DNA of 56,697 bases from Bacteroidota bacterium (GTDB taxonomy: Bacteria; Bacteroidota; Bacteroidia; B-17B0; Aurantibacillaceae): assembly GCA_016194985.1 (NCBI GenBank), contig JACQAK010000104.1, forward strand, positions 1 to 56,697, written 5' to 3'. Shown in pieces: positions 41,088 through 49,408 of the stretch. Every line of letters starts with the position of its first letter. Within the stretch, counting starts at the first letter, position 1. A program made the position numbers and the translations under genes. A model generated the notes under the pieces. It was not told where the DNA came from. It did not search any database and saw only the letters and a list, made by a program, of their open reading frames with translations.

Positions 41088-42592
41088 TGACTACCGAAGA
41101 CATAGCAGATGCCCTAGAGCTCACGGGGAAATTAATGGAACTCCATGGAGAAAATCCATTTAAAATAAAATCCATTAACAGTGCTGCATACAAATTAAGC
41201 AAAACAAGACTTGATCTGAGTAATCCTACAGTTGAAGCACTAACTCAACTGGAAGGCATTGGCAAAAGCCTGGCAGAAAAAATCATTGAATTTACCACAA
41301 CCGGTACCACTAAAGAGCTTCAGGATTTAATTGCCAAAACTCCGGCAGGTGTTATTGATATGCTTGGCATTAAGGGTTTAGGGCCCAAAAAAGTAAAACA
41401 GCTGTGGGAAGAATTAGAATTGGAAAGTGTTACCGATTTGCTATATGCCTGTCACGAAAACAGATTACTGGAATTAAAAGGATTTGGAGAAAAAACGCAA
41501 AATGCCATTATTCAGAATATTGAATTCAAAATAAAAAACACCGGCTGGTTTCATTATGCCTATGCCGAAAAAATTGGTCAGCCAATTATAGACGCTATTA
41601 AAGAACAAACAGATCTGGTAAGCTTTACGGGTGCTATGTACCGCAAATGCGAAGTCATTGAAGAGATTGATATTTTAGTAGGAGACGAAAGCATTGACCT
41701 GGATGATTTTGTATCTGAGACCATTCCTTTAAACTTTATACAGGTTAATCCCAATCTGTTTTACAGAAAATTAGTAGAAACGTCTTCCACTAAGGAACAT
41801 CTGGAAGGTATTGATTTTAAAGCCTTGCCTACAAAAAAATATGACAGTGAAGAATCGGTTTATTCAGGGCTGCAAATTCAGTATTGTGAACCTGAACTGC
41901 GTGAAGGTTTATTTGAACTTGAAAAGGCAAAGCAACATCAATTACCAAAGCTGGTGGAGTTCTCTGATCTAAAAGGCATTTTACACAATCACTCCACTTA
42001 CAGCGACGGTATGAATACGCTGGAAGAAATGGCCGTGTATTGTAAGCAGTTAGGTTACCAGTATTTAGGCATTTGTGATCACTCGCAAACAGCAGTGTAT
42101 GCCGATGGTCTTAAAGTAGAAACTGTTTTATTGCAACAACAGGAAATTGAGAAGTTGAACAAGCAATTATTTCCTTTCAAAATTTTTAAAGGTATTGAGA
42201 GCGATATTTTAGGGAACGGGAATCTGGATTATGAAGAAGAGATCTTAAAAACTTTTGATTTTATTGTGGCTTCTGTTCACGCCAATTTAAAAATGGATGA
42301 AGAAAAGGCTAATGCCCGTTTAATCAAAGCCATCGAAAATCCTTATACAACTATCCTTGGTCATCCAACAGGCCGTTTGTTATTAGGTCGTCCGGGCTAT
42401 CCGATCAATCACAAAAAAATAATCGATGCCTGTGCAGCCAATAAAGTGGTGATCGAATTAAATGCTCACCCCTACCGTTTGGATATTGACTGGCGCTGGA
42501 TACCTTATTGCCTTGAAAAAGGGGTAATGATTTCCATTAATAAATTATCTGTCCACAAAAAAATAATTATTCAGGTTTTAAACTTACAATAA
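41084..42592 (+). CDS. polX: DNA polymerase/3'-5' exonuclease PolX, C-terminally truncated
   Basis: A 502-residue protein. HhH motifs (IEGIGKSLAEKI-like, IKGLGPKKVKQLW, LKGFGEKTQNAI) occupy about 45-150, then a polymerase-beta-type nucleotidyltransferase domain in which the usual GS-x-R-R/DxD is modified, then a PHP phosphoesterase domain (LHNHSTYSDG, CDHS, ASVHANL, LGHPTGRLL). PolX normally continues after SIN with PDAH and about 50 more residues; here it reads SINKLSV and ends 16 residues after SIN. The final PHP metal ligands are therefore missing. It directly abuts the next gene, whose start is also missing, so a deletion removed both ends. Exonuclease function is doubtful. Confidence 0.85.
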   Translation: MMTTEDIADALELTGKLMELHGENPFKIKSINSAAYKLSKTRLDLSNPTVEALTQLEGIGKSLAEKIIEFTTTGTTKELQDLIAKTPAGVIDMLGIKGLGPKKVKQLWEELELESVTDLLYACHENRLLELKGFGEKTQNAIIQNIEFKIKNTGWFHYAYAEKIGQPIIDAIKEQTDLVSFTGAMYRKCEVIEEIDILVGDESIDLDDFVSETIPLNFIQVNPNLFYRKLVETSSTKEHLEGIDFKALPTKKYDSEESVYSGLQIQYCEPELREGLFELEKAKQHQLPKLVEFSDLKGILHNHSTYSDGMNTLEEMAVYCKQLGYQYLGICDHSQTAVYADGLKVETVLLQQQEIEKLNKQLFPFKIFKGIESDILGNGNLDYEEEILKTFDFIVASVHANLKMDEEKANARLIKAIENPYTTILGHPTGRLLLGRPGYPINHKKIIDACAANKVVIELNAHPYRLDIDWRWIPYCLEKGVMISINKLSVHKKIIIQVLNLQ

Positions 42593-42597
42593 TTGTA

Positions 42598-43020
42598 TTG
42601 TTTGTTTACGGAATTTCTTTTGCACAAACCGACAGCTGTTCCTTTTTTGGGAATAAACCCATCTTTCCTTATTATCACCCTACACAACCAAGCAACGGTA
42701 AGGATTTTTACACTGTTAAAAAGGGATTTCATCAAACCATTACAGCCAAAACCAATTTCAATGGTATCATTACCGTTAGTTTTTTTATCAATTATAAGGG
42801 AGAAACTGATTTTTACAGAACGCAGATTTGTGATTTGAACTATCTGCCTTTAACCATGAGCAGCGACATCGAACCGTTATGTGCACAAATCCTGCAAGCT
42901 GTTAAACAAACGGCTCCCTGGAGGCCTGCTTTAGATGAGCAACGGCATCCCATCAATTCACGTAAATTTTATTCATTCAGATTTAATAAGGGTACACTCA
43001 TTGAAATACTTCCTAAATAG
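42598..43020 (+). CDS. Secreted TonB-C-like domain protein with missing start
   Basis: The TTG at 42598 is the only start-like codon near the signal sequence and gives 140 residues. The same frame upstream of it reads KNNYSGFKLTIIV, which looks like the beginning of the signal peptide, but there is no ATG before a stop at 42541. The mature part after FAQ has a TonB-C-like fold pattern: GIITVSFFIN, a long helix region and WRPALDEQR. If functional it would be a small periplasmic protein. The native start has probably been lost with the polX 3' end. Confidence 0.55.
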   Translation: MFVYGISFAQTDSCSFFGNKPIFPYYHPTQPSNGKDFYTVKKGFHQTITAKTNFNGIITVSFFINYKGETDFYRTQICDLNYLPLTMSSDIEPLCAQILQAVKQTAPWRPALDEQRHPINSRKFYSFRFNKGTLIEILPK

Positions 43021-43894
43021 TTATGTATTTATATGCCTGCTTCTGAGCTTATGCATTAAAGCCCAGAATGATTCGCTTAACTTCGCGCATCAACTTGAAC
43101 GTTGCCATAAAGGCATTTCTGCAAAAGACATTCTAAAGATTTTGGAAGACAACCATTTTACCAAAAGACAAATTTTAGATATGGGGACTTATATCTCCTA
43201 TCATGGGGATGACAAATGTGCCAATGAATTAATGAATCTTTGCATTGCCAAACACGACAGCATTACCGCTGGTGACTGGCATACCTATTCCGTTCAAAAC
43301 ACAAAACACGGAAATTATGCAGAAGCCATTCAGGCGCTTGAAAAAAGCTTAGCCATTAATGCGCGGGAAATGGAGGGGTATTACGGCTGGGTATTACTGT
43401 ATTATTTCAGAGATTACGAAAAATCATTGAAGCATTTAAATCATTATGATGATCTGACTCCGCAAGACGTTGATGCACCCGTAGGAGAAAACATACACTT
43501 CCTGAAAGGCTTATGTTATTATCAATTACAACAGTACCAAAAAGCTATTAAAGAATTTGAGATCAACGAGGCTTTTGAAGTCAGTCATTTCGGACAAAAA
43601 AACTGTAATACGTATATCTACTTTTATATTGCACGCTGCTACGAAAAATTAACCGACTTTAAGCAAGCTGAAGTATATTATAAAAAAGCGATTAAGCAAT
43701 CCCAATTCCCTATAGAGGCTAATTTTTATTTAGGGCTACTATATAAACAAACCGGGAAAACAAACCAGGGAATTAAACATCTTGAAAAAGCCTTAAAGGA
43801 TATTAAGTTGGGCTATAAACAACAGGACATCTATATCGAATTATTTGATGAAGTATATCAAACTCAAATTGAAGAGGTTTTGAATAGCAAGTAA
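43001..43894 (+). CDS. Secreted TPR protein
   Basis: I chose the TTG at 43001 (298 residues) since it directly precedes a good signal peptide (KYFLNSYVFICLLLSLCIKA, cleaved before Q); the upstream ATG at 42935 would overlap the preceding gene by 86 nt. The mature protein has several tetratricopeptide-type repeats (about 100-290): NYAEAIQALEKSLAIN, YQKAIKEFEIN, FKQAEVYYKKAIK, NQGIKHLEKALKD. These form superhelical protein-binding scaffolds. Partner unknown. Confidence 0.7.
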   Translation: MKYFLNSYVFICLLLSLCIKAQNDSLNFAHQLERCHKGISAKDILKILEDNHFTKRQILDMGTYISYHGDDKCANELMNLCIAKHDSITAGDWHTYSVQNTKHGNYAEAIQALEKSLAINAREMEGYYGWVLLYYFRDYEKSLKHLNHYDDLTPQDVDAPVGENIHFLKGLCYYQLQQYQKAIKEFEINEAFEVSHFGQKNCNTYIYFYIARCYEKLTDFKQAEVYYKKAIKQSQFPIEANFYLGLLYKQTGKTNQGIKHLEKALKDIKLGYKQQDIYIELFDEVYQTQIEEVLNSK

Positions 43895-43927
43895 TGTTTA
43901 TTACCTTTAATACATTAATCTAAAACT

Positions 43928-44815
43928 ATGGCTAATTATTTAATTTGTGATCGCTGTCAGCATAAAAACACCGTTAATTCAGAACGAACTGTGTTTTGCA
44001 AGGGATGCCATAAAAAACTAACGAACAATTACCTCGATTGGAAAAAATCAAAATTCAATTCATCTTTCGAAACTTATGTAGATAGTTTGAATGATTACAA
44101 TGAGGGCATTCCCGAAAATCATCTCCGTAAAGATCAAACAGCATCTCCAGCCACTAACAGAAAGCCGATTTTTAAAACATCCCTTAGCTCTCCTTCAAAA
44201 AAAACCATGATTTTTCTTACTTCGGTTTTTATTCAGGCGCTGTTGTTTATTTTTATTCTGCAAAGTGAACCTGCAAGTATTACGGCAGTAGGCAGAGTTT
44301 CTCAAACCATCTCAACTACATCCAGTTATTTAGATGATGTAAAATGGGACACCTATCCTATCACACAAACGCTTTCTATCACTCTCCCCTTTGAGCTAAA
44401 AGAATCTCCATCGGTACTTCCCTCTCATATGAATTACTTTATTGAAAGTTTAAAAAGTCAACGATCGGAGTCTTCTAATTCTTTTTCCATAACAATCGAG
44501 AATGCCACGTTTGATCCTTCGTTCAAATCAAGAAATGATCATTTAATTGCAGTGACGGATGAATACATGAAAAGCCCCGGCGTTCTCCCATTAAAGGAAG
44601 AAGGCTTGCATACCATGATCAGAGATTACAACACCTATATGGAACATGGTAGTTATATACTAAACGGTAAAGAATACCTCTATGAAAATTATACGTTAAC
44701 AAAAGGAAAGGAAGGGATCAAAATTATTTTAAGTTATTTAAAGAATGATCATTTGTTACGCAAATATGCGGATATTGTCACGCAAAGCTTATTAAACAAT
44801 AAACACGTTATCTAG
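43928..44815 (+). CDS. Zinc-ribbon membrane protein, unknown function
   Basis: A 295-residue protein. An N-terminal zinc ribbon has C7-x2-C10 and C24-x2-C27. A 60-residue polar region follows, then one transmembrane segment (about 94-115, MIFLTSVFIQALLFIFIL), and a 180-residue C-terminal domain outside the cytoplasm rich in Ser/Thr/Leu. Topology suggests that the ribbon is cytoplasmic and the larger part periplasmic. It lies 33 nt after the TPR gene and 4 nt before the GH3-family gene, so all three may be one transcript. Confidence 0.6.
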   Translation: MANYLICDRCQHKNTVNSERTVFCKGCHKKLTNNYLDWKKSKFNSSFETYVDSLNDYNEGIPENHLRKDQTASPATNRKPIFKTSLSSPSKKTMIFLTSVFIQALLFIFILQSEPASITAVGRVSQTISTTSSYLDDVKWDTYPITQTLSITLPFELKESPSVLPSHMNYFIESLKSQRSESSNSFSITIENATFDPSFKSRNDHLIAVTDEYMKSPGVLPLKEEGLHTMIRDYNTYMEHGSYILNGKEYLYENYTLTKGKEGIKIILSYLKNDHLLRKYADIVTQSLLNNKHVI

Positions 44816-44819
44816 TTCC

Positions 44820-46331
44820 ATGCCCATTCTTAATTCTATAGCATCATGGCTTATGAAAAAGCGCATGCACCAGATCGAGCTGTTCATGAAATATCCTCAT
44901 GACGTTCAGGATGAGTGGCTGCATGAATTAATGGCGTCGGCAAAAGACACAGAATTTGGAAAACGACATGGTTTTAGATCTATCTCTAACTATGAGCAAT
45001 TTAAACAACAGGTTCCTACACAGGATTATGAAAGTTTAAAACCTTATATCGAACGTACCCGACGAGGCGAACAAAACCTGTTATGGAACAGCGATATTAA
45101 ATGGTTTGCCAAAAGCAGCGGCACAACCGATAAAAGCAAATTCATTCCGGTTAGTAAAGAATTCTTAAATGGCTGTCATTATAATGGAGGAAGGGATATG
45201 ATTACTTTTCAATGTATTAATAATGCCGACACCAAATTATTTACAGGAAAGAATTTAGCTCTTGGAGGTAGCTTTAAAACGGATCACTTTGGGGAATATA
45301 ATTCGTTTCATGGTGATGTGAGTGCCATCATTATTCAAAATCTCCCGATGTGGGCAGAATATTTCAGAGCTCCCGATGTTCACATTGCGTTAATGGAAAA
45401 TTGGGAAGACAAATTGGAACAAATGGCCAAATCGATGGCCGATGAAAATGTTACCAGTTTGGCCGGCGTACCAAGCTGGATGCTGGTTTTGATCAAACGA
45501 ATCTTAGAATTAAAGAAGACAGACAATTTAAAGGAGGTATGGCCTAATTTAGAAGTATATTTTCATGGAGGTGTCAGTTTTACTCCGTACAAAGAGTTAT
45601 TTGACAAATTATTTAATAATAATAAAGTGGCCTTCATGCAATTATACAGTGCTTCGGAAGGTTTTTTCGGGATACAGGATGAACGTGTGAGTAACGAAAT
45701 GCTACTGATGCTTGACTATGGCATCTACTATGAATTTATTCCTGTAACTGAATTACAAAAAGAAAATCCGCGCACTTATAATTTATCTGACGTACAAAAG
45801 GATAAAGACTATGCCATGCTGATTACTACCAATGCTGGTTTATGGCGCTATCAGGTAGGAGACACTATTCGTTTTACCAATTTAAGCCCTTATCGTTTTA
45901 TCATTACAGGCCGCACCAAACAATACATCAATGTTTTTGGTGAAGAGTTAATGATCCACAATGCTGAGCTGGCCTTAAAAACAGCCTGTGAAAAAACAAG
46001 GGCCCATATTGTAGATTTTACAGTAGCCCCTGTTTATATGAATGAAAATACCGGTGCGCATGAATGGCTCATTGAATTTGAGCAGGAACCCAGTAATCTG
46101 GATTATTTTAAAAGCGTATTAGACGATACCTTAAAACAAATCAACAGCGATTATGAAGCTAAACGATTTAATAATTATGTGCTTCAGTTCCCGGTTATAC
46201 AAGCATTGCCAAAAGGTTCGTTCTATAAGTGGCTCAAGATAAATAACCGATTAGGCGGACAATTTAAAGTACCTCGCTTAAATAACGATCGCAGGATTTT
46301 AGAAGATGTTTTAAAAAGCGTAACTATTTAA
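44820..46331 (+). CDS. GH3 auxin-responsive-promoter family protein (acyl-adenylating ligase)
   Basis: A 503-residue member of the GH3 family, which in plants conjugates amino acids to jasmonate or auxin through acyl-adenylates. The ATP-binding motif is FAKSSGTTDKSKFIP (about 96-110), with YSASEG (about 278-283) and a later YRVGD-like segment (YQVGDTIRF). Bacteroidota often carry GH3 proteins of unknown substrate. It has no signal peptide, so it is cytoplasmic. A bidirectional terminator lies at its stop codon. Confidence 0.87.
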   Translation: MPILNSIASWLMKKRMHQIELFMKYPHDVQDEWLHELMASAKDTEFGKRHGFRSISNYEQFKQQVPTQDYESLKPYIERTRRGEQNLLWNSDIKWFAKSSGTTDKSKFIPVSKEFLNGCHYNGGRDMITFQCINNADTKLFTGKNLALGGSFKTDHFGEYNSFHGDVSAIIIQNLPMWAEYFRAPDVHIALMENWEDKLEQMAKSMADENVTSLAGVPSWMLVLIKRILELKKTDNLKEVWPNLEVYFHGGVSFTPYKELFDKLFNNNKVAFMQLYSASEGFFGIQDERVSNEMLLMLDYGIYYEFIPVTELQKENPRTYNLSDVQKDKDYAMLITTNAGLWRYQVGDTIRFTNLSPYRFIITGRTKQYINVFGEELMIHNAELALKTACEKTRAHIVDFTVAPVYMNENTGAHEWLIEFEQEPSNLDYFKSVLDDTLKQINSDYEAKRFNNYVLQFPVIQALPKGSFYKWLKINNRLGGQFKVPRLNNDRRILEDVLKSVTI

Positions 46332-46362
46332 AAAGAGTTAACCGGTCTCAGCCAACTCTTTT
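46331..46362. terminator. Bidirectional terminator between GH3 and lipoprotein genes
   Basis: AAAAGAGTT (46331-46339), 14-nt loop, AACTCTTTT (46354-46362). It serves the convergent genes ending at 46331 and 46369. Confidence 0.72.
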
Positions 46363-46368
46363 AAATAA

Positions 46369-47058
46369 TTAATTCAGGTGATAACGAATTAATCTTCTTT
46401 CCCATTGAGTTGGCAAACCTGCATATACCGGCCCACTTTCAGTGATCTTACCAACATTCTCTGCATATCTTAGATGTCTCTGTCTAAATGTACCTCCCTG
46501 ATCAAAACCAGGATACATGTAGTAATTTTCATTAAAACTCGATGTTATGTATGTTCCTGATGGTGTTGTAATGCTAACATTTTTATCCTCCATTTTAAAT
46601 ACATATCTACAAGTTGTATCATTAGCACTTGACATATATCCGGATATAAACACAGTAGTAAAATCCTGCGAGGAAAATTTAACCTGCCCACCCCAATTAA
46701 TGATATAGCTTAAAGAATCCCTAAGAAACTCAATACCCATAGGAGTACTCACTGTAGGGTCTTCAAACCACCCAAAACGTGGCGAAACATACTTATAATA
46801 TGTAGATCCATTTATCACAGAGTCTTTTTCAATGTAACAGCTATCAATGATTGGCAAGGCTGTTTCATTACCGGTTCCATCTATTTGAAAGCGTTGATAA
46901 ATCCAGTAGTTACCAGTTTTTAAATTCGAATAGTTAGGATACGTTACAACTGATGCATTTTGTTGAATATCTTCAACTGGTTCTTTCTTGGTGTCTTTTT
47001 TGCAGGAATGCAGACAAGCAACAGCAGCAACTGCTGTTAATAGCCATAGTTTTTTCAT
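46369..47058 (-). CDS. Putative lipoprotein
   Basis: I chose ATG 47058 (229 residues), which starts the lipoprotein signal MKKLWLLTAVAAVACLHSC; the lipobox is LHSC with Cys19 followed by KKD. The remainder is beta-rich with YPNYSNLKTGNYWIYQRF and two Cys. No family recognised. Lys at +2/+3 could favour outer-membrane surface display, as in Bacteroidota export signals, but this is only a guess. It is transcribed toward the GH3 gene. Confidence 0.65.
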   Translation of the reverse strand: MKKLWLLTAVAAVACLHSCKKDTKKEPVEDIQQNASVVTYPNYSNLKTGNYWIYQRFQIDGTGNETALPIIDSCYIEKDSVINGSTYYKYVSPRFGWFEDPTVSTPMGIEFLRDSLSYIINWGGQVKFSSQDFTTVFISGYMSSANDTTCRYVFKMEDKNVSITTPSGTYITSSFNENYYMYPGFDQGGTFRQRHLRYAENVGKITESGPVYAGLPTQWERRLIRYHLN

Positions 47059-47199
47059 TTTACTTTTTGTTACTGAAAACAAGACATCCGAACTTTTTTC
47101 AGAGTTAAATGGTTAAGCGGATGTTTTAGTAAAAAAATCTAATAGCGTCTTTGTTAGTTTCTATTAAGAACGACATCCTTTAACATTTATTGTGCCTGC

Positions 47200-47550
47200 T
47201 CAATAAAATACATTTGGACTAGTGTGAGCGTTTAAAAATAATTTCGCTTTTCGTATTTTTTGTTCCGGCCGATACAGATACTGATGGCCTGCTGTATCAA
47301 TCATTGGCATATGATAGTTCTTAGGCAACACGTCGTGCAAAGCCTTGTTTTGTAATACATTTCTTATCTGTTCTGCATCAACCCCTGTATTGGCTTGTAA
47401 ATACTGACCATATTGATTAGCATATTTTACCTGTGCGCTTAGCAAGCCATGCGATAAATTTTGATACAAGCCTCCTTCTGTATTGATATATCCGTTGCCG
47501 GGAAATAAAGAATCATTTTTAACGATATTTCCTAATTGCCCGGTCCACAT
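47200..47550 (-). pseudogene. 3' half of a split gene resembling polymorphic toxin type 23
   Basis: A 116-residue frame whose ATG at 47550 is internal to the parent gene rather than a real start. It carries MWTGQLG, YGQYLQANTGVDAEQIRNVLQNKALHD, and ends SPNVFY. The upstream half (47532-48044) ends in another frame at 47532 with GATLCGPGN. One missing base, or a deletion of a few tens of bases, would join the halves into an about 280-residue secreted protein. The family resemblance is from memory and uncertain. Confidence 0.5.
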
Positions 47551-48044
47551 AGTGTTGCTCCTGTTCTGAATCTGTCCAGAATAGGTTTGGCGAGAATATC
47601 ATTCTCTGTAATCAATGAAAAGTGATTGAATTGAAAAGCTACCGTTCCGGTTACCTGAGAGGTTTTAATTTTATTATAATAAATATTATAACTATAAGCC
47701 ACTGAGTTTTTATAGCCTGTTTGGTTACCAACAGAACTCATGAATAAATTCCTCTCATGTGATCGATGTCCATAGCCCACACATAAACCCATAGATGCAT
47801 TTACCTCAGCATGTTCGCCCTTTGGGCCAAGATCCCTGAAATTATCATATAATCTGAAAGACGCGTTTATTTGTGCAAATTTATAGACACCGTATCCCTG
47901 AACTACAATACCAAAACGCTGAACATGAGTTCCAAAAGAACTAACAAAGCCAACATTAAACCCATAATTTCTATGAAGTTCTAATTGCCCATATATGGAA
48001 GAACAACAGTTTATAAAAAGTAGGATGATAAGTTTACCACGCAT
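47532..48044 (-). CDS. 5' half of the split secreted gene (toxin type 23-like)
   Basis: A 170-residue frame with a signal peptide (MRGKLIILLFINCCSSIYG, then QLEL). The rest is beta-strand-rich (GFNVGFVSSFGTHVQRFG, YGVYKFAQINASF), resembling a barrel, up to NHFSLITENDILAKPILDRFRTGAT, a conserved-looking stretch. The last six residues LCGPGN and stop arise from a shifted frame. It starts immediately after the aroK stop (48045) and so is transcribed with it. Alone it would make a truncated product. Confidence 0.55.
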   Translation of the reverse strand: MRGKLIILLFINCCSSIYGQLELHRNYGFNVGFVSSFGTHVQRFGIVVQGYGVYKFAQINASFRLYDNFRDLGPKGEHAEVNASMGLCVGYGHRSHERNLFMSSVGNQTGYKNSVAYSYNIYYNKIKTSQVTGTVAFQFNHFSLITENDILAKPILDRFRTGATLCGPGN

Positions 48045-48572
48045 TTACTTTTTGATAAAGTTTAAGACCGTTTCTTTAAATTCATCTTCATGTAAATTAT
48101 TATGATACACGGTTAAATCCGCCTGTTCATAATAGGGAGCGCGTTTTTGCAAAAGGTCTTCAATATATGGAAGCATCTCTTTTTCATCCTGATTGGCCAG
48201 CAAAGGTCTGTGTGCTTTAATCCCAAACACCCGTTTAAGCAAAGCCTCCGCATCCATTTTAAGATAAATCAATTGCCCACTTTTTTTCAAAAGTTCAATA
48301 TTATTATTAAAACAAGGTGTGCCTCCTCCCAGAGCAATCACTGTTTTTTGATTATCCTGAATACATTCGTTCAAAGAGGTCGTTTCTATATCTCTGAATT
48401 CATCTTCCCCAACTTCAGCAAATAATTCCGTAATAGATTTTCCGAATTTTTTCTCAGTATACTGATCCAGATCGATAAAATGGTATCCAATATTTCTTGC
48501 CAGCTTTTTACCGTGAGTTGTTTTACCGGCACTCATAAAGCCACAGATAAATAATAACTTCTTGTCTTCCAT
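48045..48572 (-). CDS. aroK: Shikimate kinase
   Basis: A 175-residue P-loop kinase of aromatic amino acid synthesis (shikimate to shikimate 3-phosphate). Walker A is GFMSAGKTT (11-19), the shikimate-binding DLDQYTEKKFG follows at about 35-45, FRDIETT gives R58, and GGGTPC lies at about 81-86. RAPYYEQAD near the end is typical. It begins 1 nt after kdsB. Confidence 0.94.
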   Translation of the reverse strand: MEDKKLLFICGFMSAGKTTHGKKLARNIGYHFIDLDQYTEKKFGKSITELFAEVGEDEFRDIETTSLNECIQDNQKTVIALGGGTPCFNNNIELLKKSGQLIYLKMDAEALLKRVFGIKAHRPLLANQDEKEMLPYIEDLLQKRAPYYEQADLTVYHNNLHEDEFKETVLNFIKK

Positions 48573-48573
48573 A

Positions 48574-49320
48574 CTATTTAATATTCATCAATCTGATTAC
48601 TTTTTCAATATCTTCCGGAGTATCAATACAATGACTATCAAAATCAGTCACCACGCATTTTACTTTAAATCCGTTTTCTAACCAACGAAGCTGCTCCAGT
48701 GATTCAGCCTGCTCTAAAGAAGAAGGCATCAATTGTGTAATCTTTTCCAAAACATCTGTTCGATAAGCATACATTCCCACATGCCTGTAATATGCATGGT
48801 GCTTATGCCATTCTTCCTGAGGTTTTCCTTTAATAAAGGGGATCACCATTCTGCTAAAGTAAAGTGCCTCCATCTCTTTATTAAGAGTGATTTTCACTTC
48901 ACCCATATCAAACAATACTTCATGAGAATCTACCGGAATCATCAACGTGGCTAACTCGGTAGTTCCTGTACACACTTCACACAATAAATCAATTTGGGTA
49001 GGGTCGATAAACGGTTCATCACCCTGTATATTGATTACATATTCGAAATCATCCTGAACTTTCTGAAATGCCTCAAAGCATCGGTCTGTTCCGCTTGGAT
49101 GGTCTTCCCTTGTATATACAACCTTTCCTCCAAACGACTCCACGTGTTTATAAATCCGTTCATCATCGGTTGCCACAACAACATCGTTCAACAATGCTGA
49201 CTTGATAGCCTGCTCGTATACGCGCTGTATCATGCTTTTACCTAAGATATCGATCAACGGTTTTCCCGGAAAACGACTGGAGGCGTAACGTGCCGGGATT
49301 ATTCCTAAAATGGGGTTCAT
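48574..49320 (-). CDS. kdsB: 3-deoxy-manno-octulosonate cytidylyltransferase
   Basis: A 248-residue CMP-Kdo synthetase needed for LPS inner core. The CTP loop PARYASSRFPGKPL lies at 10-23, with NIQGDEPF (about 97-104) and a final part RLMNIK. Presence shows the organism makes Kdo-containing LPS. It heads the kdsB-aroK pair on the minus strand, opposite the LysM protein gene. Confidence 0.95.
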   Translation of the reverse strand: MNPILGIIPARYASSRFPGKPLIDILGKSMIQRVYEQAIKSALLNDVVVATDDERIYKHVESFGGKVVYTREDHPSGTDRCFEAFQKVQDDFEYVINIQGDEPFIDPTQIDLLCEVCTGTTELATLMIPVDSHEVLFDMGEVKITLNKEMEALYFSRMVIPFIKGKPQEEWHKHHAYYRHVGMYAYRTDVLEKITQLMPSSLEQAESLEQLRWLENGFKVKCVVTDFDSHCIDTPEDIEKVIRLMNIK

Positions 49321-49370
49321 GGAGTAGTTTTAAAAATTTCCTCTAAGTTACGAAAAACTACAAATACTTG

Positions 49371-49401
49371 TTTGGAATATCTCAAGCTAAGCTTATCTTC
49401 G
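49371..49401 (+). promoter_or_regulatory. Promoter of the LysM/DUF1571-like gene, near leaderless
   Basis: TTTG (49371-49374), 19 nt, then TATCTTCG (49394-49401), one mismatch from TAnnTTTG. The ATG at 49409 is 8 nt after the -7 element, so transcription should begin almost at the start codon. Confidence 0.45.
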
Positions 49402-49408
49402 TAAAACG

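Noticed and set aside
42593..42838. An 81-residue plus-strand frame at the polX junction.
   Set aside because: The overlapping frame at 42598-43020 has a signal peptide remnant and TonB-C-like domain, so this frame is a shadow.
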